A stretch of 64,000 nucleotides of DNA, taken from an uncultured Bacteroidales bacterium (lineage in GTDB: Bacteria; Bacteroidota; Bacteroidia; Bacteroidales; FEN-979). The first letter of the stretch is position 1. Every line of letters starts with the position of its first letter. Made by a program: the position numbers and the translations under genes. Under the pieces are notes generated by a model, which saw nothing but the letters and a program-made list of their open reading frames with translations, had not been told where the DNA came from and ran no database searches. Positions 37,510-46,354 of the stretch are shown piece by piece. The stretch covers positions 43,595-107,594 of the forward strand of contig CAJAUM010000070.1 of the NCBI GenBank assembly GCA_903945175.1, read 5' to 3'.

Positions 37510-39263
37510 GATTGAATTTTGCGCACAGGGCGAGCATAGTTACGTAAACGAAACCGGTATTTTGCCACCCCGAAAAGGATAATGACCAGCACAGGGAGCA
37601 GAAGGTTGAATAATTGCCAGAAAAGACGTTGTTTGGCAATTTTGGCAGAATCGAGCATCCTTAGTTTCAACTCCCGTGAACGCACCGAAATCAGTCCGGA
37701 ATCGTCGCACAAATAGTTGACTACATTCAACACCAAATCCCTGTTTCCAAAGGTTTGTTTTGTATATTGATCATACCCAAGGGGCAAAACATACCCTTGT
37801 GAGAAATGAAATTGGTTTTTTGCAATATCACCATCCGCGATGACGATCATCTTGGTAGGTTTACTTTTAGAACGGTAACCCAGGGAGGGATTATCCGCCA
37901 ATTCAGGTGGAATCCGAAAGAGAAAAGACGAGGTGAACTCACCCTCCAGCAATACGGCAACAGGCATCGGTCCGTTGGAAAAAAGCCGTTCATCGGGCTG
38001 TTTCTGCATAATTTCCAGGTCGATCAGTACAGGGGCATTGATTGAACGTGCGTACGGCGAGGTCTCAAGCAGAAAAGTTTTTTTCACACCATTTGCAGCC
38101 ACTGTGTCGAGCGTGCTGATGAATTCAGTTTTAATGGCATTTAACCCATTTACAACCGGGTGATTGATGGATGGAATCAAAACAGGAAAAAAGTACCACT
38201 TAAAATACTCAAATTGCGGCTGATTTCCAACCTGACCCGTCTTAATGGGTATCGGTAACGCGTTCAAATCCTGAACCAAATTGATGTTCAACCTTACGCC
38301 GTAATTGAAAAGCATGTCCTCCAGGTTGATGTCATTCGGGATTCCCATCGTGGCGTTGTACTTCTGCAGACTGTCCATGCTGGCAAAAACCGGATCGATC
38401 AGCCACAATACCTTCCCTCCACGCATAATAAACTGGTCAATAAGGAATTTATCCCGTTCATCAAAAGGTTTTGTAGGCTTTGCAATGATGATAGCCCGGT
38501 ATTTATTGATCAGTATATCTTTGGATGAGTCGCTTTTGATCCGGAGTGACAGACTGTTGATTTTGTTGTTGATCCTGATCCGATCAACATTATAAAATTC
38601 TGAGAGCGCCGTCTGCATGTCGAAGGTCTCTGCCTGATCCAGCTCTCCCTGTCCTTCAATGATGGCAATGCGCGGCTTGATTGCTGTGGTAAGGTTTTTA
38701 ATGGCGCTGGCCAGATTGTACTCCAGTGATTGAATAGAATTGTTCAGAACCTTGTTGGGATCCTGCTGGAGTTGCGCCATCAACAGCTGTATTGGGATCT
38801 CCTTGCCATGGTAAGATACCATCGCCCCTGGGAAAATAATGCGTTGTGAAGAGGCCCCTTTGTCGTTCACCCGCAGATCGGTAGGCTGTAGTCCGCGTTC
38901 AACAAGCAAACGGTAAGCATCATTTCGATCCTTTGCATTCGGGTTCTCCGAAGGATTCACAAATTCGTACTGGATGTTCTCGCTATAGGCCCTGAACTCA
39001 TCGAGCATCTCCCTGGTTTCATTTGATAAACGCTGAAAACCGGGGGGAAGATCACCATAAAGGTATACTTTGAAAAACACCACATCATCCAGCTTCTTGA
39101 GCAGTTTTTTTGTTGCAGGGGCCAGCGAATAGCGCTTTTCGGCGGTAAGATCAAAACGCGTGAAAACAAAAGAGGCGATGATATTGAGCAAAATGATAAT
39201 GGCCATGCTTAATAAAAGCCAGGTGATGTTCCCCCATTTGATATTTTTTTTCTTATCCAGCAT
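37506..39263 (-). CDS. gldG: GldG-type ABC transporter auxiliary protein
   Basis: 585 residues: an N-terminal membrane segment (ITWLLLSMAIIILLNIIASFVFTRFDLTAEKRYSL, the family signature), a large periplasmic ABC-2 associated domain, and a C-terminal membrane segment (LFWQLFNLLLPVLVIILFGVAKYRF). In Flavobacterium, GldG with GldF and GldA forms an ABC transporter needed for gliding. No gldA ATPase is adjacent, and homologues occur in non-gliding Bacteroidia, so motility should not be assumed. Confidence 0.88.
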   Translation of the reverse strand: MLDKKKNIKWGNITWLLLSMAIIILLNIIASFVFTRFDLTAEKRYSLAPATKKLLKKLDDVVFFKVYLYGDLPPGFQRLSNETREMLDEFRAYSENIQYEFVNPSENPNAKDRNDAYRLLVERGLQPTDLRVNDKGASSQRIIFPGAMVSYHGKEIPIQLLMAQLQQDPNKVLNNSIQSLEYNLASAIKNLTTAIKPRIAIIEGQGELDQAETFDMQTALSEFYNVDRIRINNKINSLSLRIKSDSSKDILINKYRAIIIAKPTKPFDERDKFLIDQFIMRGGKVLWLIDPVFASMDSLQKYNATMGIPNDINLEDMLFNYGVRLNINLVQDLNALPIPIKTGQVGNQPQFEYFKWYFFPVLIPSINHPVVNGLNAIKTEFISTLDTVAANGVKKTFLLETSPYARSINAPVLIDLEIMQKQPDERLFSNGPMPVAVLLEGEFTSSFLFRIPPELADNPSLGYRSKSKPTKMIVIADGDIAKNQFHFSQGYVLPLGYDQYTKQTFGNRDLVLNVVNYLCDDSGLISVRSRELKLRMLDSAKIAKQRLFWQLFNLLLPVLVIILFGVAKYRFRLRNYARPVRKIQS

Positions 39264-39295
39264 CTATTTAAATTTCGCTATCTCACTGATTAAAT

Positions 39296-40027
39296 TTACC
39301 ACTTCCTGCTTTCCAGTGTCAATTTTGTCATCAGGATGAAAATTGCAGTAACACTGATAAAATAGATCAGGTCACGCGTATCGACCACACCACGGCTCAT
39401 GGATGTGTAATGGGCATTGAGTCCCAGCGATTTAATGATCAGACCGGCTTTTCCTGAGAAGATGAAATCGTAAACAAATTCGAACCCCATGTAAAGAAGA
39501 AAACTGATAAAGACCGCAAGAATAAATGATACGATTTGATTATCCGTGAGTGAGGAGGCAAAAATACCTATGGACACAAAACTGGCACCAAGGAAAAACA
39601 GTCCAATGTAGGAGCCCCAGATGCCACCTGAATCCAGGTTCCCCGGAGGAAGCCCCAAACGGTAAACCGAAAAATAATAAATTAGTGTTGGTAATAGAGC
39701 AATGATAACCAGAACCACCCCTGCAAAATATTTTGCCAGGATAACCTGCAAATCGGTAAGCGGCTGTGTCATGAGCAATTCAAGGGTTCCGCTTTTTTTC
39801 TCATCCGCAAACGATCGCATGGTGATGGCCGGGATGAGAAATAGAAAGACGAACGGAGCCAAAACGAACAAGCCTTCAAGTCCGGCAAAGCCGAAATCGA
39901 GCACATTGAATTCCATCTGGAAAACCCACAGGAAAAGCCCGGTTACCAAGAGAAAAACGATCATCACGATATACCCGATGAGCGAATTTAAAAACCCGTT
40001 AATCTCCTTAATAAATAATGTAAGCAT
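39296..40027 (-). CDS. gldF: GldF-type ABC transporter permease
   Basis: 243 residues with six membrane spans. The start, MLTLFIKEINGFLNSLIGYIV, and the RSFADEKKSGTLELLMTQPLTD segment are diagnostic of the GldF/NosY-like ABC-2 permease family. It is the first gene of a three-gene unit with gldG and the DUF4340 gene. A -7 box (TAATTTTG on this strand) is at 40050-40057, 23 bases upstream of the ATG. Confidence 0.9.
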   Translation of the reverse strand: MLTLFIKEINGFLNSLIGYIVMIVFLLVTGLFLWVFQMEFNVLDFGFAGLEGLFVLAPFVFLFLIPAITMRSFADEKKSGTLELLMTQPLTDLQVILAKYFAGVVLVIIALLPTLIYYFSVYRLGLPPGNLDSGGIWGSYIGLFFLGASFVSIGIFASSLTDNQIVSFILAVFISFLLYMGFEFVYDFIFSGKAGLIIKSLGLNAHYTSMSRGVVDTRDLIYFISVTAIFILMTKLTLESRKW

Positions 40028-40049
40028 ACATGCATCTGTTAAAGGCGTG

Positions 40050-40057
40050 CAAAATTA
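40050..40057 (-). promoter_or_regulatory. TAnnTTTG -7 box for the gldFG unit
   Basis: TAATTTTG on the minus strand matches the consensus exactly at a suitable distance from the gldF start. A TTTG lies only 15 bases further upstream, shorter than the usual spacing. Confidence 0.45.
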
Positions 40058-40081
40058 GCATTTTTCATGCACCAAACTGCA

Positions 40082-40564
40082 TCAGCCGGGAACATTTCCG
40101 GGGATCTGGCGGGAAACATAGCCAGAGTAATCAACAAGTCTGGGCTCGTAGGGCTCCTTCAACAGGTGGGATGAGATCATGAAATCGGCGGTTGAACGAT
40201 TGCAGGCAGTCGGGATGTTATATACCACGGTTATTCGTAAAAGCGCCTTTACATCAACATCGTGGGGTTGCGGCTGCATTGGATCCCAGAAAAAGATGAG
40301 CAGATCAATTTTTCCCTCTGATATCATGGCGCCCAATTGCTGATCGCCGCCAAGCGGGCCTGATTTCAATTTCTGGATATCAAAGGTGATCTTCTCCTCC
40401 TCCTCCAATTTATTCAGAATCGTCTCTTCCACAAGTTTTCCCGTGGTACCGGTACAAATCAGGTGGTGCCCGAGCAAGGTTTTATAATTGAATTCGACCC
40501 ACTCAACAAGATCCTTCTTCCGGTTATCGTGTCCTACAAGCGCTATGTTTTTTGATTTTTCCAT
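40082..40564 (-). CDS. mgsA: Methylglyoxal synthase
   Basis: Converts dihydroxyacetone phosphate to methylglyoxal and phosphate, bypassing lower glycolysis. At 160 residues it carries ALVGHDNRKKDLVEW, the phosphate loop CTGTTGKL, SGPLGGDQQLGAMI with the catalytic aspartate region, and FFWDPMQPQPHDVDVKALLR. It follows the heptamer array that occupies its upstream region. Neighbouring genes do not share the pathway. Confidence 0.95.
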   Translation of the reverse strand: MEKSKNIALVGHDNRKKDLVEWVEFNYKTLLGHHLICTGTTGKLVEETILNKLEEEEKITFDIQKLKSGPLGGDQQLGAMISEGKIDLLIFFWDPMQPQPHDVDVKALLRITVVYNIPTACNRSTADFMISSHLLKEPYEPRLVDYSGYVSRQIPGNVPG

Positions 40565-40585
40565 TTTTTCTTAGGGATTGGGTGT

Positions 40586-40683
40586 TAGGCAATAGGCATT
40601 AGGCAATAGGCAATAGGCAATAGGCAATAGGCAATGGGCAATGGGCAATGGGCAATAGGCAATAGGCAATAGGCAATGGGCAA
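40586..40683. repeat. Fourteen-copy heptamer tandem array (TAGGCAA/TGGGCAA)
   Basis: Fourteen contiguous 7-base units: mostly TAGGCAA, with TGGGCAA variants in two blocks and one TAGGCAT. It fills the gap between the SAM-hydrolase-like gene and mgsA, both on the minus strand. It is far longer than the other heptamer arrays in the window and would be prone to copy-number change by slippage. Confidence 0.9.
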
Positions 40684-40692
40684 TGGGAATTA

Positions 40693-41472
40693 TTACAAAA
40701 TTTCCACCGACACAAGCTGATCCATCTTCAATCCAAGCAAACTGCTGGCTTTACCTTCACGGATGGCAATTTCGAGGTACCCGCTGCTGGAAAACAACGC
40801 CAGCATAACACCCTGACCTACGTCTTTGTATGACCTGCTGATTTCGCTGATGCTGTAATTCGCAGTTCGAAAGGTAATTGAAAACTTATGATTTTTAACG
40901 ACCGACCTGAAAAGCGTTTCGGTGATGTTAACAAACGCATTCTCATAATTATCAATATAAATAACCTTTCCCTTGATGATATCCCCCTGTATCACAGGCT
41001 GAAATGCCATCTTTTGCAAAACGTTGTCCTTGGGATGGCCCAGTGCCTCAACCGGCTTTCCGCTGGCTATATGGCATGCCACCTTTACAAAAACATCACG
41101 CGTAGGAAAGGTGAAATAATCGGAGTCCTGCATGACATCCAGTTCGATTATTTTTGTTGGTTTATCATCAAAAAGTAAAGAAAAAATCCCGTTGTCAGCA
41201 CCGATAAAATAGTGACCATGATGAAAAACCAGGGTGTGGGGCGTTTCAATGGCGGCTTCAGTATTAACTGCAAGAATATGGATGGTTCCTTCAGGAAAAT
41301 TCCGGTAAAAATTGCGGACGATAAAAGCGGTTTGGTTCAGGTCAAAAGGAGGGATATAATGCGATATATCGACGATTTGTGCCTCCGGATGCTGCCGCAG
41401 TATAGCGCCTTTGACAGCCCCGGCATAGTGATCTTTAAGTCCCCAGTCGCTTGTAAGCGTGATGATAGCCAT
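40693..41472 (-). CDS. SAM hydroxide adenosyltransferase (DUF62 / chlorinase-fluorinase fold)
   Basis: 259 residues of the SAM-dependent halogenase/hydrolase family. The start, [22 protein letters not shown], contains the SAM-binding aspartate; [16 protein letters not shown] and [12 protein letters not shown] are typical. Most bacterial members hydrolyse SAM to adenosine and methionine rather than halogenate; that is inferred by family. It shares a short divergent promoter region with the PhoH gene; its -7 box (TACCTTTG) is at 41498-41505. Confidence 0.88.
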   Translation of the reverse strand: MAIITLTSDWGLKDHYAGAVKGAILRQHPEAQIVDISHYIPPFDLNQTAFIVRNFYRNFPEGTIHILAVNTEAAIETPHTLVFHHGHYFIGADNGIFSLLFDDKPTKIIELDVMQDSDYFTFPTRDVFVKVACHIASGKPVEALGHPKDNVLQKMAFQPVIQGDIIKGKVIYIDNYENAFVNITETLFRSVVKNHKFSITFRTANYSISEISRSYKDVGQGVMLALFSSSGYLEIAIREGKASSLLGLKMDQLVSVEIL

Positions 41473-41483
41473 GGAATAATTCG

Positions 41484-41505
41484 TACTTTTGCGTATTCAA
41501 AGGTA
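41484..41505. promoter_or_regulatory. Paired divergent -7 boxes
   Basis: TACTTTTG (plus strand, 41484-41491) and TACCTTTG (minus strand, 41498-41505) face each other six bases apart in the 43-bp gap between the SAM-hydrolase-like and PhoH genes. Each is 24-26 bases from its start codon, so the two polymerase footprints must overlap. Confidence 0.5.
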
Positions 41506-41515
41506 CAAATAATTC

Positions 41516-42460
41516 ATGAGTGAGAAAACAATAAACATCGAAACCATTCACCCGCTTGATATTTTTGGGGCCAATGACCAGAATCTTGAGGTTATACGGA
41601 ATTTCTTTCCGAAACTAAAAATAGTTTCCCGCGACAATTATGTGAGAGCTTTTGGTGAGGAGGCTTACCTCCTCGATTTTGAAACAAAATTCAACACCCT
41701 GCTCCTCCATTTTGAGAAATTTGGCCGGTTGACGAAATCCGACATAACCATGCTTCTCGGAGTAGAATCAAATGGGACCCCAACCTCTCCTGAAATCCAG
41801 CCTGATGTTCTGGTTCATGGGAAAAATGGGATGTTGATCCGGGCTAGGACATCCAATCAGCAAAAACTCGTCGATGGCTGCTTCCGTCACGACCTGGTCT
41901 TTGCCATTGGTCCGGCAGGCACCGGGAAAACATACACCGCCGTTGCCCTCGCTGTCCGTGCTCTTAAAAATAAGGAGATCCAGCGCATTATTCTTACGCG
42001 GCCTGCAGTCGAAGCTGGAGAAAACCTGGGTTTCCTGCCCGGCGACCTGAAGGAAAAGCTCGATCCCTATATGCAACCATTGTACGATGCACTGGGAGAC
42101 ATGCTCCCCACCCAAAAGCTACTGCAATACATCGAAGACCGCGTGATCGAGATCGCCCCGTTGGCTTTTATGCGCGGCCGAACCCTGAACAATGCATTTG
42201 CCATTCTTGACGAAGCGCAAAACACCACCCCCAGCCAACTCAAGATGTTCCTCACGAGAATGGGCGTCTCATCAAAATTCATCGTTACCGGAGATGTTAC
42301 CCAAATCGACCTGCCTAAAAACCAGGTTAGCGGGCTAATCCATTCCCAGGAAATCCTGAAGAACATTCCTGGCATTGATTTCGTCTACCTTGATAAATCT
42401 GATATAATCCGGCATAAGTTAGTAGGCCGGGTCATTGAAGCCTACAGCAGTGAGAAATAG
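41516..42460 (+). CDS. PhoH family ATPase (PhoH-like, YbeZ type)
   Basis: 314 residues. The Walker A motif GPAGTGKTYTAV lies near residue 138; TRPAVEAGENLGFLPGDLKEK, the Walker B motif ILDEAQNT and the VTGDVTQIDLP arginine-finger region complete the PhoH ATPase core, with an N-terminal extension that may bind RNA. YbeZ-type members are linked to rRNA maturation through YbeY; no ybeY is adjacent here. The gene has its own short promoter region. Confidence 0.92.
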   Translation: MSEKTINIETIHPLDIFGANDQNLEVIRNFFPKLKIVSRDNYVRAFGEEAYLLDFETKFNTLLLHFEKFGRLTKSDITMLLGVESNGTPTSPEIQPDVLVHGKNGMLIRARTSNQQKLVDGCFRHDLVFAIGPAGTGKTYTAVALAVRALKNKEIQRIILTRPAVEAGENLGFLPGDLKEKLDPYMQPLYDALGDMLPTQKLLQYIEDRVIEIAPLAFMRGRTLNNAFAILDEAQNTTPSQLKMFLTRMGVSSKFIVTGDVTQIDLPKNQVSGLIHSQEILKNIPGIDFVYLDKSDIIRHKLVGRVIEAYSSEK

Positions 42461-42517
42461 TTATACCTGCTATCGGAGCGGTTAAGCACACCAAAATTTT
42501 TATTTTTTTGTCAATAG

Positions 42518-42901
42518 ATGCAGATGGAAACAAAATTCAGTAACAAATTGTCGGAAATACACCTCCATTATAAAATCTGGATGTCGGATGATCGGGAGAC
42601 CGGGATAATGGGTGACGGTAAATGGCAGATGTTAAAGTTGATTGAAGAGAAGGGTTCAATGAAGGCCGCGTGCGATGAGTTGGGCTATACCTATCGCCGT
42701 ACCTGGGGAAATCTTAAAAAAATCGAAAAATTCTTTGGGTTCCCCCTCCTTGAAAAACAACGTGGGGGTACCGACGGAGGTCATACCGGGCTGACCGAGG
42801 AGGGAAGGCGCCTCGTCAGAGCATTCGAGGTATTCCACAATACAGTCGACAGCCATATACAACTGGGTTTCGAAAAATTTATCCAGGAACTGAAATCCTA
42901 A
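42518..42901 (+). CDS. ModE-like winged-helix regulator, N-domain only
   Basis: 127 residues with a LysR/ModE-type helix-turn-helix: LIEEKGSMKAACDELGYTYRRTWGNLKKIEKFFGFPLLEKQRGG followed by LTEEGRRLV. There is no C-terminal molybdate-binding (TOBE) domain. It stands six bases before moeA, so it probably regulates, or is co-expressed with, the molybdenum-cofactor operon. Such N-domain-only forms often control molybdate uptake or cofactor genes without sensing the anion directly. Confidence 0.83.
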   Translation: MQMETKFSNKLSEIHLHYKIWMSDDRETGIMGDGKWQMLKLIEEKGSMKAACDELGYTYRRTWGNLKKIEKFFGFPLLEKQRGGTDGGHTGLTEEGRRLVRAFEVFHNTVDSHIQLGFEKFIQELKS

Positions 42902-42907
42902 ATCGAA

Positions 42908-44107
42908 ATGGTTCTATTCGAAGATGCTCTTCAAACCGTACTTTCTCAGCCATTTATGCCTGCCGGAGAACGTATTGGACTATCCGATTCATTGGGTAGA
43001 ATTCTTGCAGAAGATATCTGCTCTGATATAGACATGCCGCCATTTGACAAATCAGCCGTGGATGGATATGCATGCCAGATGACCGATTTGCACAACTTAT
43101 CAGCAGATGGACAGAATTTTGTCGACCTGCTGATTCTTGAAACTATTGCAGCAGGCGCTGTTCCGCAAAAAACAATCTCCCCGGGGCGATGTTCCAAAAT
43201 AATGACCGGAGCGATGGTTCCCTTGGGAGCCGACTGCATAATCATGGTTGAAGCGTCGTCTTTGCTTACTGATACCATGGTGAGGATTCACGGAAAACAC
43301 ATTTCAAAAAATATTTGTTACCGTGCAGAGGATATCAGGGCGGGTGACCGTGTGCTTCAGAAAGGCATGCAAATCACCCCGGCCCATGTTGCAGTCTTTG
43401 CCGCGGTAGGTGCCGTAAATCCAATGGTCTCTAAACTCCCCAGGGTAGCGATCATCTCCACCGGCGATGAACTCGTCGAACCTGGAGTGACCCCGGAGCT
43501 TGCCCAGATCCGGAATTCAAATGCATGGCAGCTTGAAGCCCAGGTAAAAACTGTGCCGGCCCTCCCCTCCTATTATGGAATCGCCGGAGATACTGGCCCC
43601 GGAATGAGGAAAATCATTGACCTGGCACTTGAAGAAAATGATGTTGTGCTGCTTACAGGTGGGGTTTCAATGGGCGATTTTGATTTTGTACCGGCCGTGA
43701 TGCAGGAGGCTGGGGTGAAAATTCTCTTTAAAAGCATCGCCATTCAACCTGGAAAACCAACCGTTTTTGGCTACCGTGATAACACCTATATATTCGGATT
43801 ACCGGGCAATCCGGTCTCTTCCTTCGTTTTGTTTGAAATGATGGTGAAACCGTTCCTGCTCAGGATGATGGGCCATTCCACAGATCCGGTAACGTTTAAA
43901 CTCCCGTTGGGCAAGGATTTCTCCAGGCGCAAATCTGCACGTAAATCGATGATTCCGGTGGTTATAAAAGATGGTGTTGTTTTTCCTGTTGAATATCATG
44001 GTTCCGCCCACATCAATGCCTATACAGTGGCAAACGGTATCATGGTGATGGATATCGGAACCACCACCATTAATAAGGGAGAGCAGGTATATGTACGACC
44101 GCTATAA
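42908..44107 (+). CDS. moeA: Molybdopterin molybdotransferase
   Basis: 399 residues, full length. Inserts molybdate into adenylated molybdopterin. Visible motifs are PPFDKSAVDGYAC, IMTGAMVPLGADCI, the MoCF-fold signature TGGVSMGDFDF and GLPGNPVSSFV. Its 3' end overlaps moaA by 17 bases, so the two are translated from one message. Confidence 0.94.
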   Translation: MVLFEDALQTVLSQPFMPAGERIGLSDSLGRILAEDICSDIDMPPFDKSAVDGYACQMTDLHNLSADGQNFVDLLILETIAAGAVPQKTISPGRCSKIMTGAMVPLGADCIIMVEASSLLTDTMVRIHGKHISKNICYRAEDIRAGDRVLQKGMQITPAHVAVFAAVGAVNPMVSKLPRVAIISTGDELVEPGVTPELAQIRNSNAWQLEAQVKTVPALPSYYGIAGDTGPGMRKIIDLALEENDVVLLTGGVSMGDFDFVPAVMQEAGVKILFKSIAIQPGKPTVFGYRDNTYIFGLPGNPVSSFVLFEMMVKPFLLRMMGHSTDPVTFKLPLGKDFSRRKSARKSMIPVVIKDGVVFPVEYHGSAHINAYTVANGIMVMDIGTTTINKGEQVYVRPL

Positions 44108-44891
44108 CCGACAGATCAGCTACCTTCGCGTTTCCATCACCGACCGCTGCAACCTGCGATGCACCTATTGCATGCCCACTGAAGGTGTAAATCTGATGGA
44201 CCATGGTGATATCCTGAGTTTCGAAGAGATCGTGGAGGTAATCAGCGAAGCAGTATCCATGGGGATCACCAAGGTGAGGATAACCGGAGGAGAACCCCTG
44301 GTTCGCAAGGGAATCATTTCGTTGATTGAGAAAATCGCAGCCATCCCGGGGATTATTGATTTTGGCCTGACCACAAATGGAATCCTGTTGCCGGAATTCG
44401 CCGGAGATCTTGCCGCTGCCGGACTTCACCGCATCAATATCAGCCTCGACACCCTGGATCCTGAGAAATTCAGAACCATCACGCGGGGTGGTGATATCCA
44501 AAAAGTTATTGAAGGCATAGCGGCAGCAAAAATGGCCGGATTGACTCCCGTTAAAATTAACTGCGTTGTCCGTACCTCCTCTGATGAACCCGATGCCCAA
44601 GCGGTGCGGGAATATTGTGAGAACAATGGTCTCGAAGTACGGTTCATCCATGAAATGAGCCTGGCCGACGGATGTTTCACCATGGTCGAAAATGGTCACG
44701 GTGGCGACTGCCTGAACTGCAACCGCCTCAGGATTACAGCCAATGGGATGATCCGCCCCTGTCTGTTCAGCAACATTCAGTTTAGCACACGCGAACTGGG
44801 CATACGCGGAGCACTTGAAAAAGCAATCAGTTTAAAACCCGAAAAAGGCACCATCAATTTGAACGGGGGATTCCAAAATATCGGTGGATGA
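44091..44891 (+). CDS. moaA: GTP 3',8-cyclase MoaA, short Bacteroidota form
   Basis: 266 residues, about 60 fewer than standard MoaA. The radical-SAM cluster motif is CNLRCTYCMP, with ITGGEPLVRKG and NISLDTLDPEKF following. The second cluster site is reduced to CLNCNRLRI with CLF downstream; the usual insert before it is missing. The protein ends in Gly-Gly (QNIGG), the dipeptide that MoaA inserts into its own active site. The reaction is GTP to a cyclic pyranopterin precursor, together with MoaC. Start overlaps moeA. Confidence 0.9.
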   Translation: MYDRYNRQISYLRVSITDRCNLRCTYCMPTEGVNLMDHGDILSFEEIVEVISEAVSMGITKVRITGGEPLVRKGIISLIEKIAAIPGIIDFGLTTNGILLPEFAGDLAAAGLHRINISLDTLDPEKFRTITRGGDIQKVIEGIAAAKMAGLTPVKINCVVRTSSDEPDAQAVREYCENNGLEVRFIHEMSLADGCFTMVENGHGGDCLNCNRLRITANGMIRPCLFSNIQFSTRELGIRGALEKAISLKPEKGTINLNGGFQNIGG

Positions 44892-44928
44892 TCCCAACGC
44901 TTTGATTTTTAACATTTAAGATTTTATT

Positions 44929-45420
44929 ATGTGTGAAGATAAAAAGAAGAGCTTATCGCATGTTGACCAATCAGGCAAGGCCAACATGGTTGACGTTGGA
45001 TCAAAACCAGTTCAGCTGCGCACCGCCATGGCTCAGGGTCATATAAGTCTCAGCAAGGAAACCCTGGAACTGATCCGGGACAATAAAATGAAAAAAGGCG
45101 ATGTGCTTACGATCGCAGAAATAGCAGGAATTCAGGGAGGAAAACGTACCAGTGAATTGATCCCGCTTTGCCATCCGCTTCAAATTACCAAACTGGATGT
45201 AAAGGCCACGTTAGACGACACCGGGGTGACCGTTGAAAGCCTTGCCCGATGCCAGGGACAAACAGGCATCGAAATGGAGGCGCTCACATCCGTATCCATT
45301 GCCCTGCTTACCATTTACGATATGTGCAAGGCAGTTGATACAGCCATGACTGTCGGGGATATCCGATTGACCGGCAAAACCAAAGAGGACTTACAAACAG
45401 ACGACAGATGCAACAAATAA
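44929..45420 (+). CDS. moaC: Cyclic pyranopterin monophosphate synthase
   Basis: 163 residues. SHVDQSGKANMVDVGSKP opens the family; GGKRTSELIPLCHPL and EMEALTSVSIALLTIYDMCKAVD contain the catalytic lysine and histidine region. It completes formation of cyclic pyranopterin monophosphate after MoaA. The stop overlaps the start of the MOSC-Mog gene by 13 bases. Confidence 0.95.
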   Translation: MCEDKKKSLSHVDQSGKANMVDVGSKPVQLRTAMAQGHISLSKETLELIRDNKMKKGDVLTIAEIAGIQGGKRTSELIPLCHPLQITKLDVKATLDDTGVTVESLARCQGQTGIEMEALTSVSIALLTIYDMCKAVDTAMTVGDIRLTGKTKEDLQTDDRCNK

Positions 45421-46340
45421 AAATCATTTCAGTCAATACTTCTGAACACAAGGGCACCATAAAAAAAGCGGTCGATCAAATCGAACTGACACAAACCGGT
45501 GTAGTGGATGATGCACATGCCGGCCACTGGAACCGGCAGGTGAGTCTGCTTGGAACTGAAAGTATCCTAAAATTTGAAACGGAGGCCGGGAGAAAAGTAG
45601 CCCCTGGAGAGTTTGCCGAAAATCTCACCACATCCGGTATGGATCTTTGGACTGCACATCCGCTTGATCGGTTTACCACTGGCGTTATTGAGTTGGAAGT
45701 CACACAGATAGGAAAAGAATGCCATGGCTCCAGTTGTGCCATATTTAAAGAAGTGGGAAATTGCGTTATGCCCAAGGAGGGTATTTTTTGCAGGGTATTA
45801 AGCCCGGGCATGCTGAAAGCAGGGATGGAATTGGATTATCATCCGAAAATGTACCGTGTGCTGGTAATTACATTAAGTGACCGGGCTTCAGCCGGAGCGT
45901 ATGATGATCGTTCCGGAATCCGAATCAAGGAATTGGTGAAGGATTTTTTCGATTCAAATGGACTCCACCACTTTATTCATTATTCCCTGATCCCGGATGA
46001 CCCGATTAAACTGGAGAGCCTTTTAAACAAAGCCAAGGAAGAACTTGTCGACCTTGTAATCACTACCGGGGGAACGGGAATCGGCCCCCGTGACTTTACG
46101 CCGGATGTCGTAAAACCATTACTGGACAAGGAAATTCCGGGTATCATGGAAATGATCCGCGTGAAATATGGAACTGCAAAGCCAGCCGCCTTGGTTAGCC
46201 GGTCGGTGGCGGGAGTCATGGGAAAGTCCCTGATTTTCACCCTTCCAGGCAGTGTAAAAGCCGTGAATGAATATATGGCCGAAATCTCACGCTCCCTGAT
46301 GCATCTGTTTTACATGCTTCATGGAATAGATTCGCACTGA
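45408..46340 (+). CDS. MOSC domain fused to MogA/MoaB domain
   Basis: 310 residues. Residues 1-145 form a MOSC domain (GVVDDAHAGHWNRQVSLLG, PGEFAENLTTSG, IGKECHGSSCAIF), the sulfur-carrier domain of molybdenum-cofactor sulfurases. Residues about 150-305 form a Mog/MoaB adenylyltransferase domain (VITLSDRASAGAYDDRSG, TTGGTGIGPRDFTPD, LPGSVKAV). The Mog part would adenylate molybdopterin for MoeA; the MOSC part may add or carry sulfur. It ends the operon. MoaD, MoaE and MoeB are not in the window. Confidence 0.92.
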   Translation: MQQIKIISVNTSEHKGTIKKAVDQIELTQTGVVDDAHAGHWNRQVSLLGTESILKFETEAGRKVAPGEFAENLTTSGMDLWTAHPLDRFTTGVIELEVTQIGKECHGSSCAIFKEVGNCVMPKEGIFCRVLSPGMLKAGMELDYHPKMYRVLVITLSDRASAGAYDDRSGIRIKELVKDFFDSNGLHHFIHYSLIPDDPIKLESLLNKAKEELVDLVITTGGTGIGPRDFTPDVVKPLLDKEIPGIMEMIRVKYGTAKPAALVSRSVAGVMGKSLIFTLPGSVKAVNEYMAEISRSLMHLFYMLHGIDSH

Positions 46341-46354
46341 AAGGGACGTTCTTG

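Noticed and set aside
40586..40683. CRISPR-like array
   Set aside because: Units are contiguous heptamers without spacers and no cas genes are nearby.
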